NCBI GenBank assembly: GCA_017309115.1
Contig: JAFLEF010000026.1
Span: forward strand, 1-64,000
Direction: 5' to 3'
Length of the DNA: 64,000 bases
Source of the DNA: Verrucomicrobiota bacterium
GTDB lineage: Bacteria > Verrucomicrobiota > Verrucomicrobiia > Limisphaerales > UBA9464
How positions within the stretch are numbered: the first letter of the stretch is position 1; the number at the start of each line of letters is the position of its first letter. Positions 52,717 to 62,694 of this stretch are shown here, piece after piece. The notes under the pieces were generated by a model. It was not told the origin of the DNA, ran no database searches, and worked only from the letters and a program-made list of their open reading frames with translations. The position numbers and the translations under genes were made by a program.

Positions 52717-53652
52717 ATGAACTTTGCTGTCCGAATCGGACTTTATGGAGTGCTGCTGGTGGTGGCTGCCATCTTCTTCGGCCGCTTCCGGGCATCCTAT
52801 CAGGAAGGTGTGACGATCAGTCGCTCGGTTGGGTCGTCGGTGCCGGACCAGTCGTCCGGCGACGTCGCTCCCGAAACTCCGGTCACTCCGCCCAACACCA
52901 ACGTCACCTCCGAGGTCACCACGCCTGGCAACACGAATGCGAACAACGCGGCCAAGACCAATGAATCGCCCGCGGCCGTCGCTCCGCCCACTGCACCCAG
53001 TACCAACACCGCCGGACGATCCGATAGTCCAGCTCCGTCCAAGAAGACGGATTCGTTCGTAAACTTGGGGATTTTTCTGCTGTCGTTGCTGGGCTTGGGC
53101 GGCTTGGCAGCCTGGGATGTGGCACGGTATTTCGGTAATCGGGCCGGTCGGGCCGTCATGGCCGATGACTGGATCGAGCGAAAGGATCCGGAATATGAAA
53201 AGGCGGAAGAAGAGTGGGCCAAGGGCAATCACCTTGACGCCATCGATCTGATGCGCACCTACCTCCGCAAGAATCCCAGCGAGCAACACGTCGGGATTCG
53301 AATCGCGGAGATTTACGAGAAGGATCTGGGAAATCACCTCGCCGCCGCCTTGGAACTTGAGGAAGTCCTCAAGAAGAGACTCCCGCGCGAACGCTGGGGA
53401 TGGACAGCCATTCGGCTTTCGAATTTGTACTCCGGACGGCTCAATCAACCGGACAAAGCCATGGCCCTGCTGGAACGGATCGTCGGCGAATACTCGGAAA
53501 CAGCGGCTGCCAAGAAGGCTCGACAACGTCTGGGTTTGCCAGATCCCGAAACGACGCCCGAAGTGGCGTCCGAGGATCCGCCGGCGAGCGATGGCGGCGG
53601 AACCGATTCCGGCCCCAACGCACTTCCCAAAGGGTTTCGTCCCCGGAAGTGA
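52717..53652 (+). CDS. Membrane-anchored TPR protein
   Basis: 311 aa. A membrane segment at residues 6-22 (RIGLYGVLLVVAAIFFG), a Thr/Pro/Asn-rich linker (30-110), a second membrane segment at about 117-136 (GIFLLSLLGLGGLAAWDVA) and a cytoplasmic region of about four TPR-like helices (160-275; ALELEEVLKKRLPRERWGW; KAMALLERIVGEYSETAAAK). No family function was recognised. Confidence 0.7.
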   Translation: MNFAVRIGLYGVLLVVAAIFFGRFRASYQEGVTISRSVGSSVPDQSSGDVAPETPVTPPNTNVTSEVTTPGNTNANNAAKTNESPAAVAPPTAPSTNTAGRSDSPAPSKKTDSFVNLGIFLLSLLGLGGLAAWDVARYFGNRAGRAVMADDWIERKDPEYEKAEEEWAKGNHLDAIDLMRTYLRKNPSEQHVGIRIAEIYEKDLGNHLAAALELEEVLKKRLPRERWGWTAIRLSNLYSGRLNQPDKAMALLERIVGEYSETAAAKKARQRLGLPDPETTPEVASEDPPASDGGGTDSGPNALPKGFRPRK

Positions 53653-53680
53653 AAGTGAGCCAGCTCCGCGCGAAACGGGA

Positions 53681-54121
53681 CTAGCTGCCGTAGTGTCCCA
53701 GCCGAAGCCACGAGCGCAGTTCCTCCAGGTATTCGGGAGGGAAACTCCAGCTGCGGGCCGCCTCCAAAATTCCTTCCAGATATCCCGGATGCGGACGTCC
53801 GGGTCGGGAATGGGTGGCCAGATACACCATGACCTCCCGAGCTTGGCCGGCCACAACTACGGAATGGATCTCCTTGCGATACAATCCCTCGTCGATCGCT
53901 TCATACGCATCCAAGGCGGCCTCCGCCGCGAGGTCCAGTTCCCAGAGCGCTCCATAGACCGTTTTGCCCGGATGACGAACGACGGTCGCAAATCCCCGTT
54001 CATTGATTCGGAATTCCCAGTTCGAAAGAATGGCTCGCTCCAGCGGGCGGGCTGACGGACATCGCTCCCGCATGGCGTCCACTTCCAGATTGGATCCGTA
54101 GGCGAAGTACTGCGTCAGCAC
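53681..54121 (-). CDS. Gamma-glutamylcyclotransferase-like protein
   Basis: 146 aa of the GGCT/AIG2-like fold: substrate loop YGSNL at residues 8-12 and the conserved acid in ALDAYEAIDEGLYRKE (Glu74). The family forms 5-oxoproline from gamma-glutamyl peptides, but several members have other roles. Convergent with the TPR gene. Confidence 0.85.
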   Translation of the reverse strand: MLTQYFAYGSNLEVDAMRERCPSARPLERAILSNWEFRINERGFATVVRHPGKTVYGALWELDLAAEAALDAYEAIDEGLYRKEIHSVVVAGQAREVMVYLATHSRPGRPHPGYLEGILEAARSWSFPPEYLEELRSWLRLGHYGS

Positions 54122-54237
54122 GACGTTATGTCCGACTTTCCCCTCCCGACGTCAATTCGGGCGTGCAAAAACCCCGAAAGCCAAGGATTTCCCATATGGT
54201 CCTTGTGGCCTGCGGGAAACCAGGGAGGATTGACGAG

Positions 54238-54759
54238 ATGGACAAGAAATCCCCGGGAAACGAAGACTCACCACTCTGGCTTCAAGACGTGCACAGCGAG
54301 GCCCGCGGGGGGGATGCTGAGTCCCAGTTTTTGCTCGGGGTTTATTTCGGTGTGGCGGATACGGCCTATCAGGATCTGCAACAGTCGGCGGACTGGTATC
54401 GTCAGGCGGCGGATCAGGATCACGTGTTGGCCCAATTCAATTTGAGCGTGATCTACTCCCGGGGGCAGGGGGTGGAGCGAGATGACCGGCAGGCGTTTCA
54501 CTGGATGGGGAAGGCGGCGCAACAGGGTGACCCGGGCGCCCAGTTCCATTTGGGGACCTTGTGTCATCGGGCGAGTTTGGACCGGGCTTCGAGCACCGCG
54601 GAGCAGGATCGGATTGAATCCTTTAAGTGGTTCCAGTTGGCAGCCCTGCAGGACTTCCCTGATTCCGTCGAGTTTCGGGATCGAATTACCCAGGACATGA
54701 GTTGGGCCGAAGTCGCCGAAGCCAACCAGCGGGCGCAACAATTTGTGGTCTGCTCCTGA
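54238..54759 (+). CDS. Sel1-like repeat protein
   Basis: 173 aa. Sel1-type helical repeats: [70 protein letters not shown]. Such repeats mediate protein-protein contacts. The start ATG 54238 has a strong ribosome binding site (GGGAGG) about ten bases upstream; the longer ORF from 54163 has none. No signal peptide. Confidence 0.8.
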   Translation: MDKKSPGNEDSPLWLQDVHSEARGGDAESQFLLGVYFGVADTAYQDLQQSADWYRQAADQDHVLAQFNLSVIYSRGQGVERDDRQAFHWMGKAAQQGDPGAQFHLGTLCHRASLDRASSTAEQDRIESFKWFQLAALQDFPDSVEFRDRITQDMSWAEVAEANQRAQQFVVCS

Positions 54760-54848
54760 GCCACCCCTGTTTCAGGGTAGGTCGAAGACGTGACCCCGGC
54801 GGAAGCTTGCGCCCGGCTGGTGGTTTTCTAACGTCCCGGCCCGCGCAC

Positions 54849-56090
54849 ATGGCATACCTGAACGATAATTTCTTTAAACTGAAGGCTGGTTACCTCTTCC
54901 CCGAGATTGCCCGCCGCGTCAAAGCCTTCACGGAAGGCAATCCGGCCGCTGCTTCCCGTTTGATTCGCTGTGGCATTGGCGATGTGACCGAACCGCTGCC
55001 GCCGGCAGTTATCGCCGCGTTGCACCAAGCGGTGGAGGAGATGGCCTCCCGGGCCACCTTCAGGGGGTATGGACCGGAGCAAGGTTACGACTTCCTGCGC
55101 GCGGCCATTGCCCAGAACGATTACCGAGCCTACGGGTTGGACGTGGCGGACGACGAGATTTTCGTCAGCGACGGTTCCAAATGCGATTGTGGGAACATCC
55201 TCGACATCCTTGGCCATCAAAACCGCCTGGCGATTTCGGATCCGGTGTATCCCGTGTATGTGGATACCAACGTCATGGCCGGCCATACCGGCGATGCCGA
55301 TGAACGGGGGGCCTACGGCGGGATCACCTATCTGCCGTGTACGGCGGAAAACGGTTTTGTTCCGGCGCCGCCGTCAGGGAAGGTGGATCTGATTTATCTG
55401 TGTTCGCCCAACAATCCGACGGGTGCCGCCGCCACGCGGGCGCAGTTGGAGGCGTGGGTTCAGTACGCTCGGGCGAACGAAGCCATCCTGCTATTTGATG
55501 CGGCCTACGAGAGCTACATCACCGAGCCCGGCATTCCCCACTCCATCTACGAGATTCCTGGGGCACGGGAGTGTGCCATCGAATTTCGGAGCTTCTCCAA
55601 GAGCGGTGGATTCACGGGCACTCGCTGCGCCTTCACGGTGGTTCCCAAGTCGCTGGTGGCGCGGGATGGTCAGGGCGAGAAGAAGCCGTTGCATCCACTG
55701 TGGCTGCGGCGGACTACCACGAAGTTCAACGGCGTTTCCTACATCGTTCAACGCGGTGCCGAAGCCTTGTACTCGGCGGACGGCAAGGCTCAGGTGAAGA
55801 GCCTCGTGGAGCACTATCTGGGCAATGCCCGGGTCCTGGTGGAAGGAGCCAAGCAAGCCGGACTGAAAGTGTTTGGCGGCGTTAATGCGCCGTACATCTG
55901 GGTGCAGACCCCGGCCGGAATCACCAGTTGGCAAGCCTTCGATCGGATTCTCAACGAGGCCAATGTGGTCATCACGCCGGGCAGCGGCTTTGGCTCCCAG
56001 GGCGAAGGCTACTTCCGGGTGAGTGCGTTCAACAGTCGGGCCAACGCCGAGGAAGTGGCGCGCCGACTGAAGGCGCTGACTTGGTCGTGA
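54849..56090 (+). CDS. dapL: LL-diaminopimelate aminotransferase
   Basis: 413 aa, full length, of the class I/II aminotransferase fold specific to Dap[41 protein letters not shown], and the PLP lysine in [12 protein letters not shown] (Lys251). It converts tetrahydrodipicolinate and glutamate to LL-diaminopimelate in one step of the lysine and peptidoglycan pathway. The DapL route is known in Verrucomicrobia, Chlamydiae and plants. The start ATG 54849 gives the conserved N-terminus. Confidence 0.93.
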   Translation: MAYLNDNFFKLKAGYLFPEIARRVKAFTEGNPAAASRLIRCGIGDVTEPLPPAVIAALHQAVEEMASRATFRGYGPEQGYDFLRAAIAQNDYRAYGLDVADDEIFVSDGSKCDCGNILDILGHQNRLAISDPVYPVYVDTNVMAGHTGDADERGAYGGITYLPCTAENGFVPAPPSGKVDLIYLCSPNNPTGAAATRAQLEAWVQYARANEAILLFDAAYESYITEPGIPHSIYEIPGARECAIEFRSFSKSGGFTGTRCAFTVVPKSLVARDGQGEKKPLHPLWLRRTTTKFNGVSYIVQRGAEALYSADGKAQVKSLVEHYLGNARVLVEGAKQAGLKVFGGVNAPYIWVQTPAGITSWQAFDRILNEANVVITPGSGFGSQGEGYFRVSAFNSRANAEEVARRLKALTWS

Positions 56091-56176
56091 CCTGGGAGGA
56101 GCCGAAACCGAGGAAACGGATGTGTCTTGGGAGCAGAATCCCGACAGCACTTTTGCGCGCTAATCCCAGGATTTAC

Positions 56177-56218
56177 CTCTCAGCGCTCAGCTCTCAGCCG
56201 GTTTGTGGGTAGAGAAAA
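56177..56218. repeat. CTCAGCT heptamers and P3 loop fragment
   Basis: CTCTCAG/CGCTCAG heptamers (complement of GAGAGCT) followed by GGTTTGTGGGTAGAGAAAAC, which matches the P3 loop edge near 20852. It lies in the 274-bp gap between convergent dapL and sdhB; the rest of the gap shows nothing recognisable. Confidence 0.65.
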
Positions 56219-56364
56219 CCTCCAAAACGGACGCGAGTTAAGACCATAAACCGACGCGGGAATCAGGCGCAGTCCGGTCACTGGGACTCCATGCTGAGTT
56301 TGCGGGTTGGGCGGTGGGAACGCAGATGGCGCGTCCTTCTGTCCGCGGCTACGGCGGGTCCACC

Positions 56365-57141
56365 TCAGCCCGCGCCGCCGGAGGAGGGCTTTTTCGGATC
56401 GCCCTTCAGCAGCGCAACCGCGTAGTCGCGGTTCATGCGGGCAATGAAGTCCAGGGAGATCTCCTTGGGGCAAACCGCTTCGCAGGAGCCAGTAATGGTG
56501 CAGCCGCCGAAGCCTTCGGCGTCCATCTGGTCCACCATAGCTTTGACGCGTCGGAACCGCTCCGGCTCGCCTTGCGGGAGCAACCCCAGGTGGGACACCT
56601 TGGCCGCCACAAACAACATGGCCGAGGCATTCTTGCAGGCGGCGACGCAGGCGCCACAGCCAATGCACTGGGCGGCGTCCATGGCCAAGTCGGCGCTTTC
56701 CTTGGGCACCGGGATGGAATTGGCATCAGGAGCCGCCCCGGTGCGCACGGAGATAAAGCCGCCGGCATGCTGGATCCGGTCAAAGGCTTTGCGGTCGCAG
56801 ACCAGGTCTTTGACGATCGGGAAGGGCTGCGCGCGCCAGGGCTCAACCACGATTTCGTCGCCGTCCTTGAAGCTGCGCATGTAGGTCTGGCAGGTGGCGA
56901 CGGCCCGGTGCGGACCGTGCGGTTTGCCATTGATGACCAGCGAACAGGTGCCGCAGATGCCTTCCCGACAGTCGTGGTCGAATGCAATCGGTTCCTCGCC
57001 CCGATTGGCGAGGTCCTCATTGACCACGTCGAGCATCTCGAGGAACGACATGTTCGGATTGAGTTCCGGCGACGTGTAGGTCTTGAACTCGCCCGCAGTA
57101 CGGGCGTTCTTCTGCCGCCAGACTTTCAAGCTAACCTTCAT
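56365..57141 (-). CDS. sdhB: Succinate dehydrogenase iron-sulfur subunit
   Basis: 258 aa. It carries the [2Fe-2S] ligands in CREGICGTC (C58, C63, C66) and C84; the [4Fe-4S]/[3Fe-4S] ligands in [11 protein letters not shown] (C159, C162, C165, C169), then C214/C220/C224 in [17 protein letters not shown]. It carries electrons from SdhA to the membrane subunit at the inner membrane. It follows sdhA by 48 nt. Confidence 0.93.
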   Translation of the reverse strand: MKVSLKVWRQKNARTAGEFKTYTSPELNPNMSFLEMLDVVNEDLANRGEEPIAFDHDCREGICGTCSLVINGKPHGPHRAVATCQTYMRSFKDGDEIVVEPWRAQPFPIVKDLVCDRKAFDRIQHAGGFISVRTGAAPDANSIPVPKESADLAMDAAQCIGCGACVAACKNASAMLFVAAKVSHLGLLPQGEPERFRRVKAMVDQMDAEGFGGCTITGSCEAVCPKEISLDFIARMNRDYAVALLKGDPKKPSSGGAG

Positions 57142-57189
57142 GGGATATTCGGAATGCGGTTAAATGGAGGTGGATCGTCGCGTCAGAGA

Positions 57190-59163
57190 TTACTTGTAGC
57201 TGCGCGTGCTCATTTTCACTTCTTCGTACACCAACGGTTCCTGATTGAGCACCGGAGTCTTGGATGCGCCGGCGTATTCCCAGGCGGCGACGAAGGCGAA
57301 CTGGTCATCGCGGCGCTTCACGTCGCCGGGATTCACCAGACCCTGCTGAACTTCGGGATCCTTCTGGGTGTACTGATACTCTTCGCGGAAGTGTCCGCCG
57401 CAGCTCTCCTCGCGCATCAGAGCGTCGCGGCACATCAATTCGCCCAGTTCGATGAAGTCGGCCACGCGACCGGCTTTCTCCAGCGACTGGTTCCAGCCCT
57501 CGGCCTCGCCGAGCACAATCAAGTTGGTACGATACTCCTCACGCAACTTGCCCAGGAGTTGAATGGCCTGCTCCAGCCCGGCTTTGTTGCGCGCCATGCC
57601 GCAGTGTTCCCACATGATTCGTCCCAGTTCCTTGTGGAAGCTGTCGGGAGTGCGTTTGCCTTTGCCCTGAATCAGCTGATTCAGCCCGCTGCGCACGGAG
57701 GATTCGGCATCCTTGAAGGGCGCGGAATCAGGGTTGGGGCGCTGACCTGGCTTTTGGGTGGCCAAGTAACCGGAAATTGTGGCTGGCAGAACGAAATAGC
57801 CGTCGGCGAGTCCTTGCATGAGCGCGGAGGCGCCCAACCGGTTGGCCCCGTGGTCCGAGAAATTGGCTTCGCCGAGAACGAAGAGCCCGGGGACGTTGCT
57901 CATCAGGTTGTAGTCCACCCAGAGGCCACCCATCGTGTAATGGACCGCCGGATAGATCCGCATCGGGGACTTGTAGGCATCCTCGTTGGTGATCTCGTGG
58001 TACATCGCGAACAAGTTGCCGTATCGCTCCCGGATCTTGTCCTCGCCCAGGCGCTTGATGGATTCGCTGAAGTCGAGATAGACGCCCAGGCCGGTGGGGC
58101 CGATGCCGCGCCCTTCGTCGCACTGATACTTGGCGGCCCGGCTGGCGACGTCGCGGGGAGCGAGGTTGCCGAAGGCGCCGTACATGCGCTCGAGGAAGTA
58201 ATCACGGGCGTCCTCGGGAACGTCGGCGGGATTCTTGCCGCAGTCTTCCTTGCGTTTCGGTACCCAGATTCGGCCGTCGTTGCGGAGAGATTCCGACATC
58301 AGGGTCAGCTTGGACTGGTAATCGCCGCTGACCGGAATGCAGGTCGGATGAATCTGGGTGTAGCAGGGATTGCCGAAGCAGGCGCCGCGCTTGTAGGCAC
58401 GCCAGATGGCGGTGGTGTTCGAACCCCGGGCATACGTTGAAAGATTGAAGACGTTACCGTAACCGCCGGTGGCCAGCACTACGGCATCGGCACTGTGGCG
58501 GGAGATTTCGCCCGTCTGGAGATTGCGGACGATGATGCCTTTGGCCTGGGGGACACCCTTGTCGTCGGGCACGACCACCAGATCGAGCATCTCGGAGTGG
58601 GTGTAGGACTTCACCGCACCGGCCCCGATCATTTTGCACAGCGCGGAGTAGGCGCCGAGGAGCAGTTGCTGTCCGGTTTGGCCGCGGGCGTAGAAGGTGC
58701 GGCTGACCTGGGCGCCACCGAAAGAGCGGTTATCGAGCAAGCCGCCGTATTCTCGGGCGAACGGAACGCCCTGGGCGGCGCATTGGTCGATGATGTTCAC
58801 CGATACTTCCGCGAGCCGGTACACGTTGGCTTCGCGGGCACGGTAATCACCGCCCTTGATGGTGTCGTAGAACAGGCGGTGAACGGAATCGCCATCGTTC
58901 TGATAATTCTTGGCGGCGTTGATACCGCCCTGGGCGGCGACGGAATGGGCGCGGCGCGGCGAATCGTGGAAGACGAAGTTGTGCACCTCATAGCCGAGCT
59001 CCGCGAGGGTGGCACTGGCGCTGGCTCCGGCGAGACCGGCCCCCACCACGATGATCTTGTATTTCCGTTTGTTGGCCGGATTGATCAGCTTGGTGTCGAA
59101 CTTGTAGTTCGACCACTTCTCCGAGAGTCGTCCCGAAGGAATGCGTGAATTGAGCGTGGCCAT
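57190..59163 (-). CDS. sdhA: Succinate dehydrogenase flavoprotein subunit
   Basis: 657 aa. The FAD-binding [10 protein letters not shown] is at about 41-50; [11 protein letters not shown] gives the covalent flavin His73; the substrate site contains [20 protein letters not shown] and [19 protein letters not shown]. The long form resembles the type found with single cytochrome-b sdhC proteins of the B. subtilis/Bacteroidetes class. The start ATG 59163 lies one base after the sdhC stop, so the genes are coupled. Confidence 0.95.
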   Translation of the reverse strand: MATLNSRIPSGRLSEKWSNYKFDTKLINPANKRKYKIIVVGAGLAGASASATLAELGYEVHNFVFHDSPRRAHSVAAQGGINAAKNYQNDGDSVHRLFYDTIKGGDYRAREANVYRLAEVSVNIIDQCAAQGVPFAREYGGLLDNRSFGGAQVSRTFYARGQTGQQLLLGAYSALCKMIGAGAVKSYTHSEMLDLVVVPDDKGVPQAKGIIVRNLQTGEISRHSADAVVLATGGYGNVFNLSTYARGSNTTAIWRAYKRGACFGNPCYTQIHPTCIPVSGDYQSKLTLMSESLRNDGRIWVPKRKEDCGKNPADVPEDARDYFLERMYGAFGNLAPRDVASRAAKYQCDEGRGIGPTGLGVYLDFSESIKRLGEDKIRERYGNLFAMYHEITNEDAYKSPMRIYPAVHYTMGGLWVDYNLMSNVPGLFVLGEANFSDHGANRLGASALMQGLADGYFVLPATISGYLATQKPGQRPNPDSAPFKDAESSVRSGLNQLIQGKGKRTPDSFHKELGRIMWEHCGMARNKAGLEQAIQLLGKLREEYRTNLIVLGEAEGWNQSLEKAGRVADFIELGELMCRDALMREESCGGHFREEYQYTQKDPEVQQGLVNPGDVKRRDDQFAFVAAWEYAGASKTPVLNQEPLVYEEVKMSTRSYK

Positions 59164-59164
59164 G

Positions 59165-59932
59165 TCAGTGAGCCTCCTTTCCGCCCGCCGGGGCATGCTG
59201 CAGTTCGTGTCGGGCCTTGGTCGCATAGTCGCGTCCCATTCCCGCCAGAATGGACACCGGGATGGAGGCGTATCCGACAAACAACGCCACACTCGCCACT
59301 TTGGCGAAGAGCGTGATGCGGGGCCACCAGACGTGATTGCGCAGTCCCATGCTTTGGAACATGGAGGAAAGTCCGTGGCTCAGGTGCATGAAGAGTAATG
59401 CCTGAGCGATCAGGTAGAACAGCGACACCCACCACACGCCGAACCCGATGATCATCATGGCGTAAACATCGTGGGACTTGATTCCGGACGGCAGGACCGT
59501 TTCGAGCCCCCGGAAGTCGCCCACTCCGTTGATTCCCGGGGTGAGAGCGGTGAAATGCAACAAGTGGTAGATGACGAACGCGAGAATGGTCAGGCCGCTC
59601 AGCAGCATGGTCCGGGAATTCAAGGCCGCACCATAGGGAGCCTTCCCGCCAGCATACGGGACCGGACGGGCCGCCTTATTCTGGGCCGACAGGGAAATGG
59701 CCGAGGCAATATGCAGCCCCACCAGCGCCAGCAATCCCAGTCGGGCACCCCAGACTAGTCCGGGCTTGCTCTTCAGGAAGTAGGCGTAGTTGTTGATCAG
59801 CTCGGGCGGGCCGAACACCTGCAAGTTGCCGATCAGATGCCCAATCAGAAAACAGAAGAGCAGGGCGCCCGTGCCGGCCATGAGGTACTTACGCCCTAAA
59901 GTTGAGCGCCAGATCCGTAGGACAAGGTTCAT
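59165..59932 (-). CDS. sdhC: Succinate dehydrogenase cytochrome b subunit
   Basis: 255 aa with five membrane helices and haem-ligand histidines in [41 protein letters not shown] and [19 protein letters not shown]. This is the single-subunit b-type anchor (b558 class), with no sdhD. The order sdhC-sdhA-sdhB is standard for this class. The sdh operon promoter probably lies in the 66 bp to the HAD gene upstream. Confidence 0.92.
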   Translation of the reverse strand: MNLVLRIWRSTLGRKYLMAGTGALLFCFLIGHLIGNLQVFGPPELINNYAYFLKSKPGLVWGARLGLLALVGLHIASAISLSAQNKAARPVPYAGGKAPYGAALNSRTMLLSGLTILAFVIYHLLHFTALTPGINGVGDFRGLETVLPSGIKSHDVYAMMIIGFGVWWVSLFYLIAQALLFMHLSHGLSSMFQSMGLRNHVWWPRITLFAKVASVALFVGYASIPVSILAGMGRDYATKARHELQHAPAGGKEAH

Positions 59933-59998
59933 GAGTTAGCCACGTGTGCGGGTACCCGCCCACATAAGCCTCCATGAAACTGAGGAACGGGGGAACCG

Positions 59999-60724
59999 TC
60001 AACGCACGGCCTTGAGAAATAAGTCCACCTTCGCGGGTGGGTTAGCGCGCTGGAGCAGTTGGGGGAGGGGTTCGAGCGAGGTCAGTGCGTTGGGGTCGGG
60101 TGGAGTGCGGCGATCGATCAGCAGGGCCTGGGCTCCGGCCGCGATGGCCCCTTCCCAGTCTTCCCGACGACTGTCACCGACGTGCAGAAGGCTGGCCACT
60201 TCAACCCCAAGTCGCTCCGCAGCCTGTTGGAAGATTCCTGGATCGGGTTTGGGACGGGGCGCTTCGGTGGAGGGCAGGATGAACTCAAACGATGGGGCCA
60301 AGCCGGTGGCTTGCAGGACCCGATGGAGCCGTTCGTCCCAGTTGGAGACGACGGCCAGACGCCAACCTTGTTCGCACAGGCCATGCAGCACGGAGGAAAC
60401 TTCGGGATACACCCGCCAGCACCGGGCGGCGTTGAACCGTTCCCAAACCAACGGGAAATAGCGGAGCGACAACGGTTCCGGGGCCAATCCTTCGGTGACC
60501 CGCGTCACCAAGTTCAGCCAGGAAACGGGGCTGAAGTCGAACATGCCCTTGGTCGACCACGCGGCCCGGAACCGAGCGTCGAGTTCCGCGGGTTGCCAGT
60601 GGGTCCAGCCCAGTTCGGCGGCGACTTCGGCGTAGATGGCTCCGACCGAGGGCGTCGGTTCCAACAACGTGCCGGCCGCATCCAAGGTGACCGCTCGAAT
60701 GCGCCCGAGATCCAGGGATGTCAC
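59999..60724 (-). CDS. HAD-family hydrolase
   Basis: 241 aa of the haloacid dehalogenase superfamily: motif I TLDAAGTLLEP (Asp15 nucleophile), motif II WRLAVVSNWDERL, then STEAPRPKPDPGIFQQAAER and motif IV LLHVGDSRREDWEGAIAAG. The second acid of motif I is Ala, as in many HAD-IA proteins of this type. The substrate is unknown. The GTG start overlaps the stop of the CAP gene by 4 nt (GTGA). Confidence 0.85.
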   Translation of the reverse strand: MTSLDLGRIRAVTLDAAGTLLEPTPSVGAIYAEVAAELGWTHWQPAELDARFRAAWSTKGMFDFSPVSWLNLVTRVTEGLAPEPLSLRYFPLVWERFNAARCWRVYPEVSSVLHGLCEQGWRLAVVSNWDERLHRVLQATGLAPSFEFILPSTEAPRPKPDPGIFQQAAERLGVEVASLLHVGDSRREDWEGAIAAGAQALLIDRRTPPDPNALTSLEPLPQLLQRANPPAKVDLFLKAVR

Positions 60725-62694
60725 GGCAGGCTAATCCTCAAAAAGCCGCTGTTGCCCGTGGGTTCGTACTGAAAACTGAAGGTGGTAGGGGTGTTGGTCT
60801 TCAGGGTCGCTCCGCTGGGGCTGTAGGTGCCATCGAGCTGAGGTGAATGCAGTAGCTGGGGCGTGGTGGCGAGCGGACCGGTGACGGAAAAGTCGACGCG
60901 GAGCTTACCGTTGGGGCCGATCACCCAGCCGGTGACGGTTGCTTCCGTCGGGATGACAATCGCCGAGGCCGTCACGGTCAGCGGGGGCCCATCAGGAAGG
61001 CTGCCTCGAGATTTTACCGGTTGGACGCTCAATTCGTAACTTCCCAGACTGGGCGGGGTGAAGGTGAAGGGAGAACCGGCAGCGATTTCAATCGGAGTTC
61101 CGGGCTGCATGAGTTCAGTGGCGAGAAACTCGATCGAATCCACATGGAACCCAACGCCATTGTCAGTCTGGGCAAACCATTCACAGCTGGTGCAAGCCGT
61201 GAAGCCATAGCGGAAACGCACCCGAAGCGATTTGCCCGCATAGGCGGCGAGACTGACGGTGCGTAAGACGTATCCCGAGTCCCCCGCGCCGCCGGTGCCG
61301 GACTGACTCCACAGGGTGGTCCAATTGACCCCATCGTCGTCGGTGACCTCCATTCGGGCCATTTGGTCATCCGACGCAAAGCTCAACCGACTTAGAAACT
61401 GGACGGAGCCATTCGCTTTCGGGCGGACGACCGCTTTTAGTTCCAAATACTCCTCGTCGTAGCCGTTGGCGTGCGTGAGATGGTAAGCCTGACCTCCCCC
61501 TGGTCGGCCCACCAGAGGCAGGGGCGTACCGGTGAGATCGGGGAGCACATCGTTCAATCCGTTGGAACCATCAAAAAGCGGTACACTGGGCACGGTGGTC
61601 GTTACCCGGCCCCGGTAACTGACCGCTCCCGGGACCGCGGTAAATGAGTAGTTGGCCGGTTGTCCCACCGCGATCAGTGAAGGTCCCGTCAGCGTCGGTG
61701 CGATGTACGGGAGAATTAGGTCGACCTTGACGTTGCTCCCCGAGGTGATGGTGCGATTGAAGTTCGTCGGGACCAGTCCGGCACCCGTAAAGGTCACCGT
61801 CCGGGCACCATTGGCGGTGGGAACAGCATACCCCCTGGAGGCGGCGGTCACCGCATAGGCGGATGAATCGCTGACATTGACGGTCAGACCGCCAATACCT
61901 TCGCCCTGATCGTAGCGACGGTTGCCGTTTAAATCGAAAAAGGCCACGCCTGTGACCAGGGGAACCGGGTTTTTCCGGGCGGCGAAATCAATGGTCACCG
62001 CCGTGGGGCCCGTGTTGTTAAGACCATTGCCCGCGACCACCCCGATACCCACTTCGCGGAATCCGGGTTGATGATTGTTATCCCGATGTCCCGGAGGATC
62101 CTGCATCCCGCCCGGGCCGAACCCCCAGTCCACTTCGAAACCAGCGTGGCCATGCTCTGGTCCCAGGGAATAAGCGTAAATGCTTTCGCCATACATTTGC
62201 CACGGATAACCGGTGGCGGTGATTCGCTGGCCGGTGGTCACAGTGGGGTTGGTTTGGTCATGGGATTGGATGCCGCGGGCGAGCATCCAGGTGGAATGTC
62301 CCCGGGCAGCTTCGGTCAGCCGGGGTTCCATGGCCAATGGCGGGGCGACGGGATACTGGCTCGTGGCCGTGACGAACGCGGCCAGATCCACCGAAAAATA
62401 GTCGTAGGCCCCGCGGATGTCGGGATCGGTGGAATTGGCCAGACGGACCGCTTCGCCAGCGGGATCCGCTCGGGCGTAATTGATGAGCTCCAAATACATC
62501 TGCTCATCGTCGCGCGGATCGCCAATCGAATAGAGCGTTTCGCCCGCTTGTCGTCCGACTCGGCCAGTGTCGTCGGGAACGGATTCAACAGGACGTTCGC
62601 CGGTTCGCGCTGGCGGCGGCGCTTCGGGGACGGCCCGGGCGGAAATGCTGGTCAGTAGGACGCCGACTGGCAGAACGAGGCCGCGGAGATTCAC
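60721..62694 (-). CDS. Exported CAP-domain protein
   Basis: 657 aa. A signal segment (VLPVGVLLTSISARAV) is followed by a CAP/SCP (PR-1 fold) domain at about 50-225: MYLELINYARADPAGEAVRL, EPRLTEAARGHSTWMLARG, GESIYAYSLGPEHGHAGFEV, HRDNNHQPGFREVGIGVV. A SdrD-B-like Ig domain follows (about 235-320; GVAFFDLNGNRRYDQGEG), then further beta domains. The C-terminal segment (YSPSGATLKTNT; FSFQYEPTGNSGFLRIS) resembles the ends of other secreted proteins of this organism. The start GTG 62694 overlaps the nnr stop by 4 nt (GTGA). Confidence 0.83.
   Translation of the reverse strand: MNLRGLVLPVGVLLTSISARAVPEAPPPARTGERPVESVPDDTGRVGRQAGETLYSIGDPRDDEQMYLELINYARADPAGEAVRLANSTDPDIRGAYDYFSVDLAAFVTATSQYPVAPPLAMEPRLTEAARGHSTWMLARGIQSHDQTNPTVTTGQRITATGYPWQMYGESIYAYSLGPEHGHAGFEVDWGFGPGGMQDPPGHRDNNHQPGFREVGIGVVAGNGLNNTGPTAVTIDFAARKNPVPLVTGVAFFDLNGNRRYDQGEGIGGLTVNVSDSSAYAVTAASRGYAVPTANGARTVTFTGAGLVPTNFNRTITSGSNVKVDLILPYIAPTLTGPSLIAVGQPANYSFTAVPGAVSYRGRVTTTVPSVPLFDGSNGLNDVLPDLTGTPLPLVGRPGGGQAYHLTHANGYDEEYLELKAVVRPKANGSVQFLSRLSFASDDQMARMEVTDDDGVNWTTLWSQSGTGGAGDSGYVLRTVSLAAYAGKSLRVRFRYGFTACTSCEWFAQTDNGVGFHVDSIEFLATELMQPGTPIEIAAGSPFTFTPPSLGSYELSVQPVKSRGSLPDGPPLTVTASAIVIPTEATVTGWVIGPNGKLRVDFSVTGPLATTPQLLHSPQLDGTYSPSGATLKTNTPTTFSFQYEPTGNSGFLRISLP

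Noticed and set aside
58410-58432. GTTCGAACCCCGG, like a tRNA T-arm
   Set aside because: It lies inside the sdhA coding sequence and no cloverleaf surrounds it.
56314-58440. A 708-codon plus-strand ORF opposite sdhB and sdhA
   Set aside because: Both sdh genes are certain; the ORF is a GC-driven shadow.
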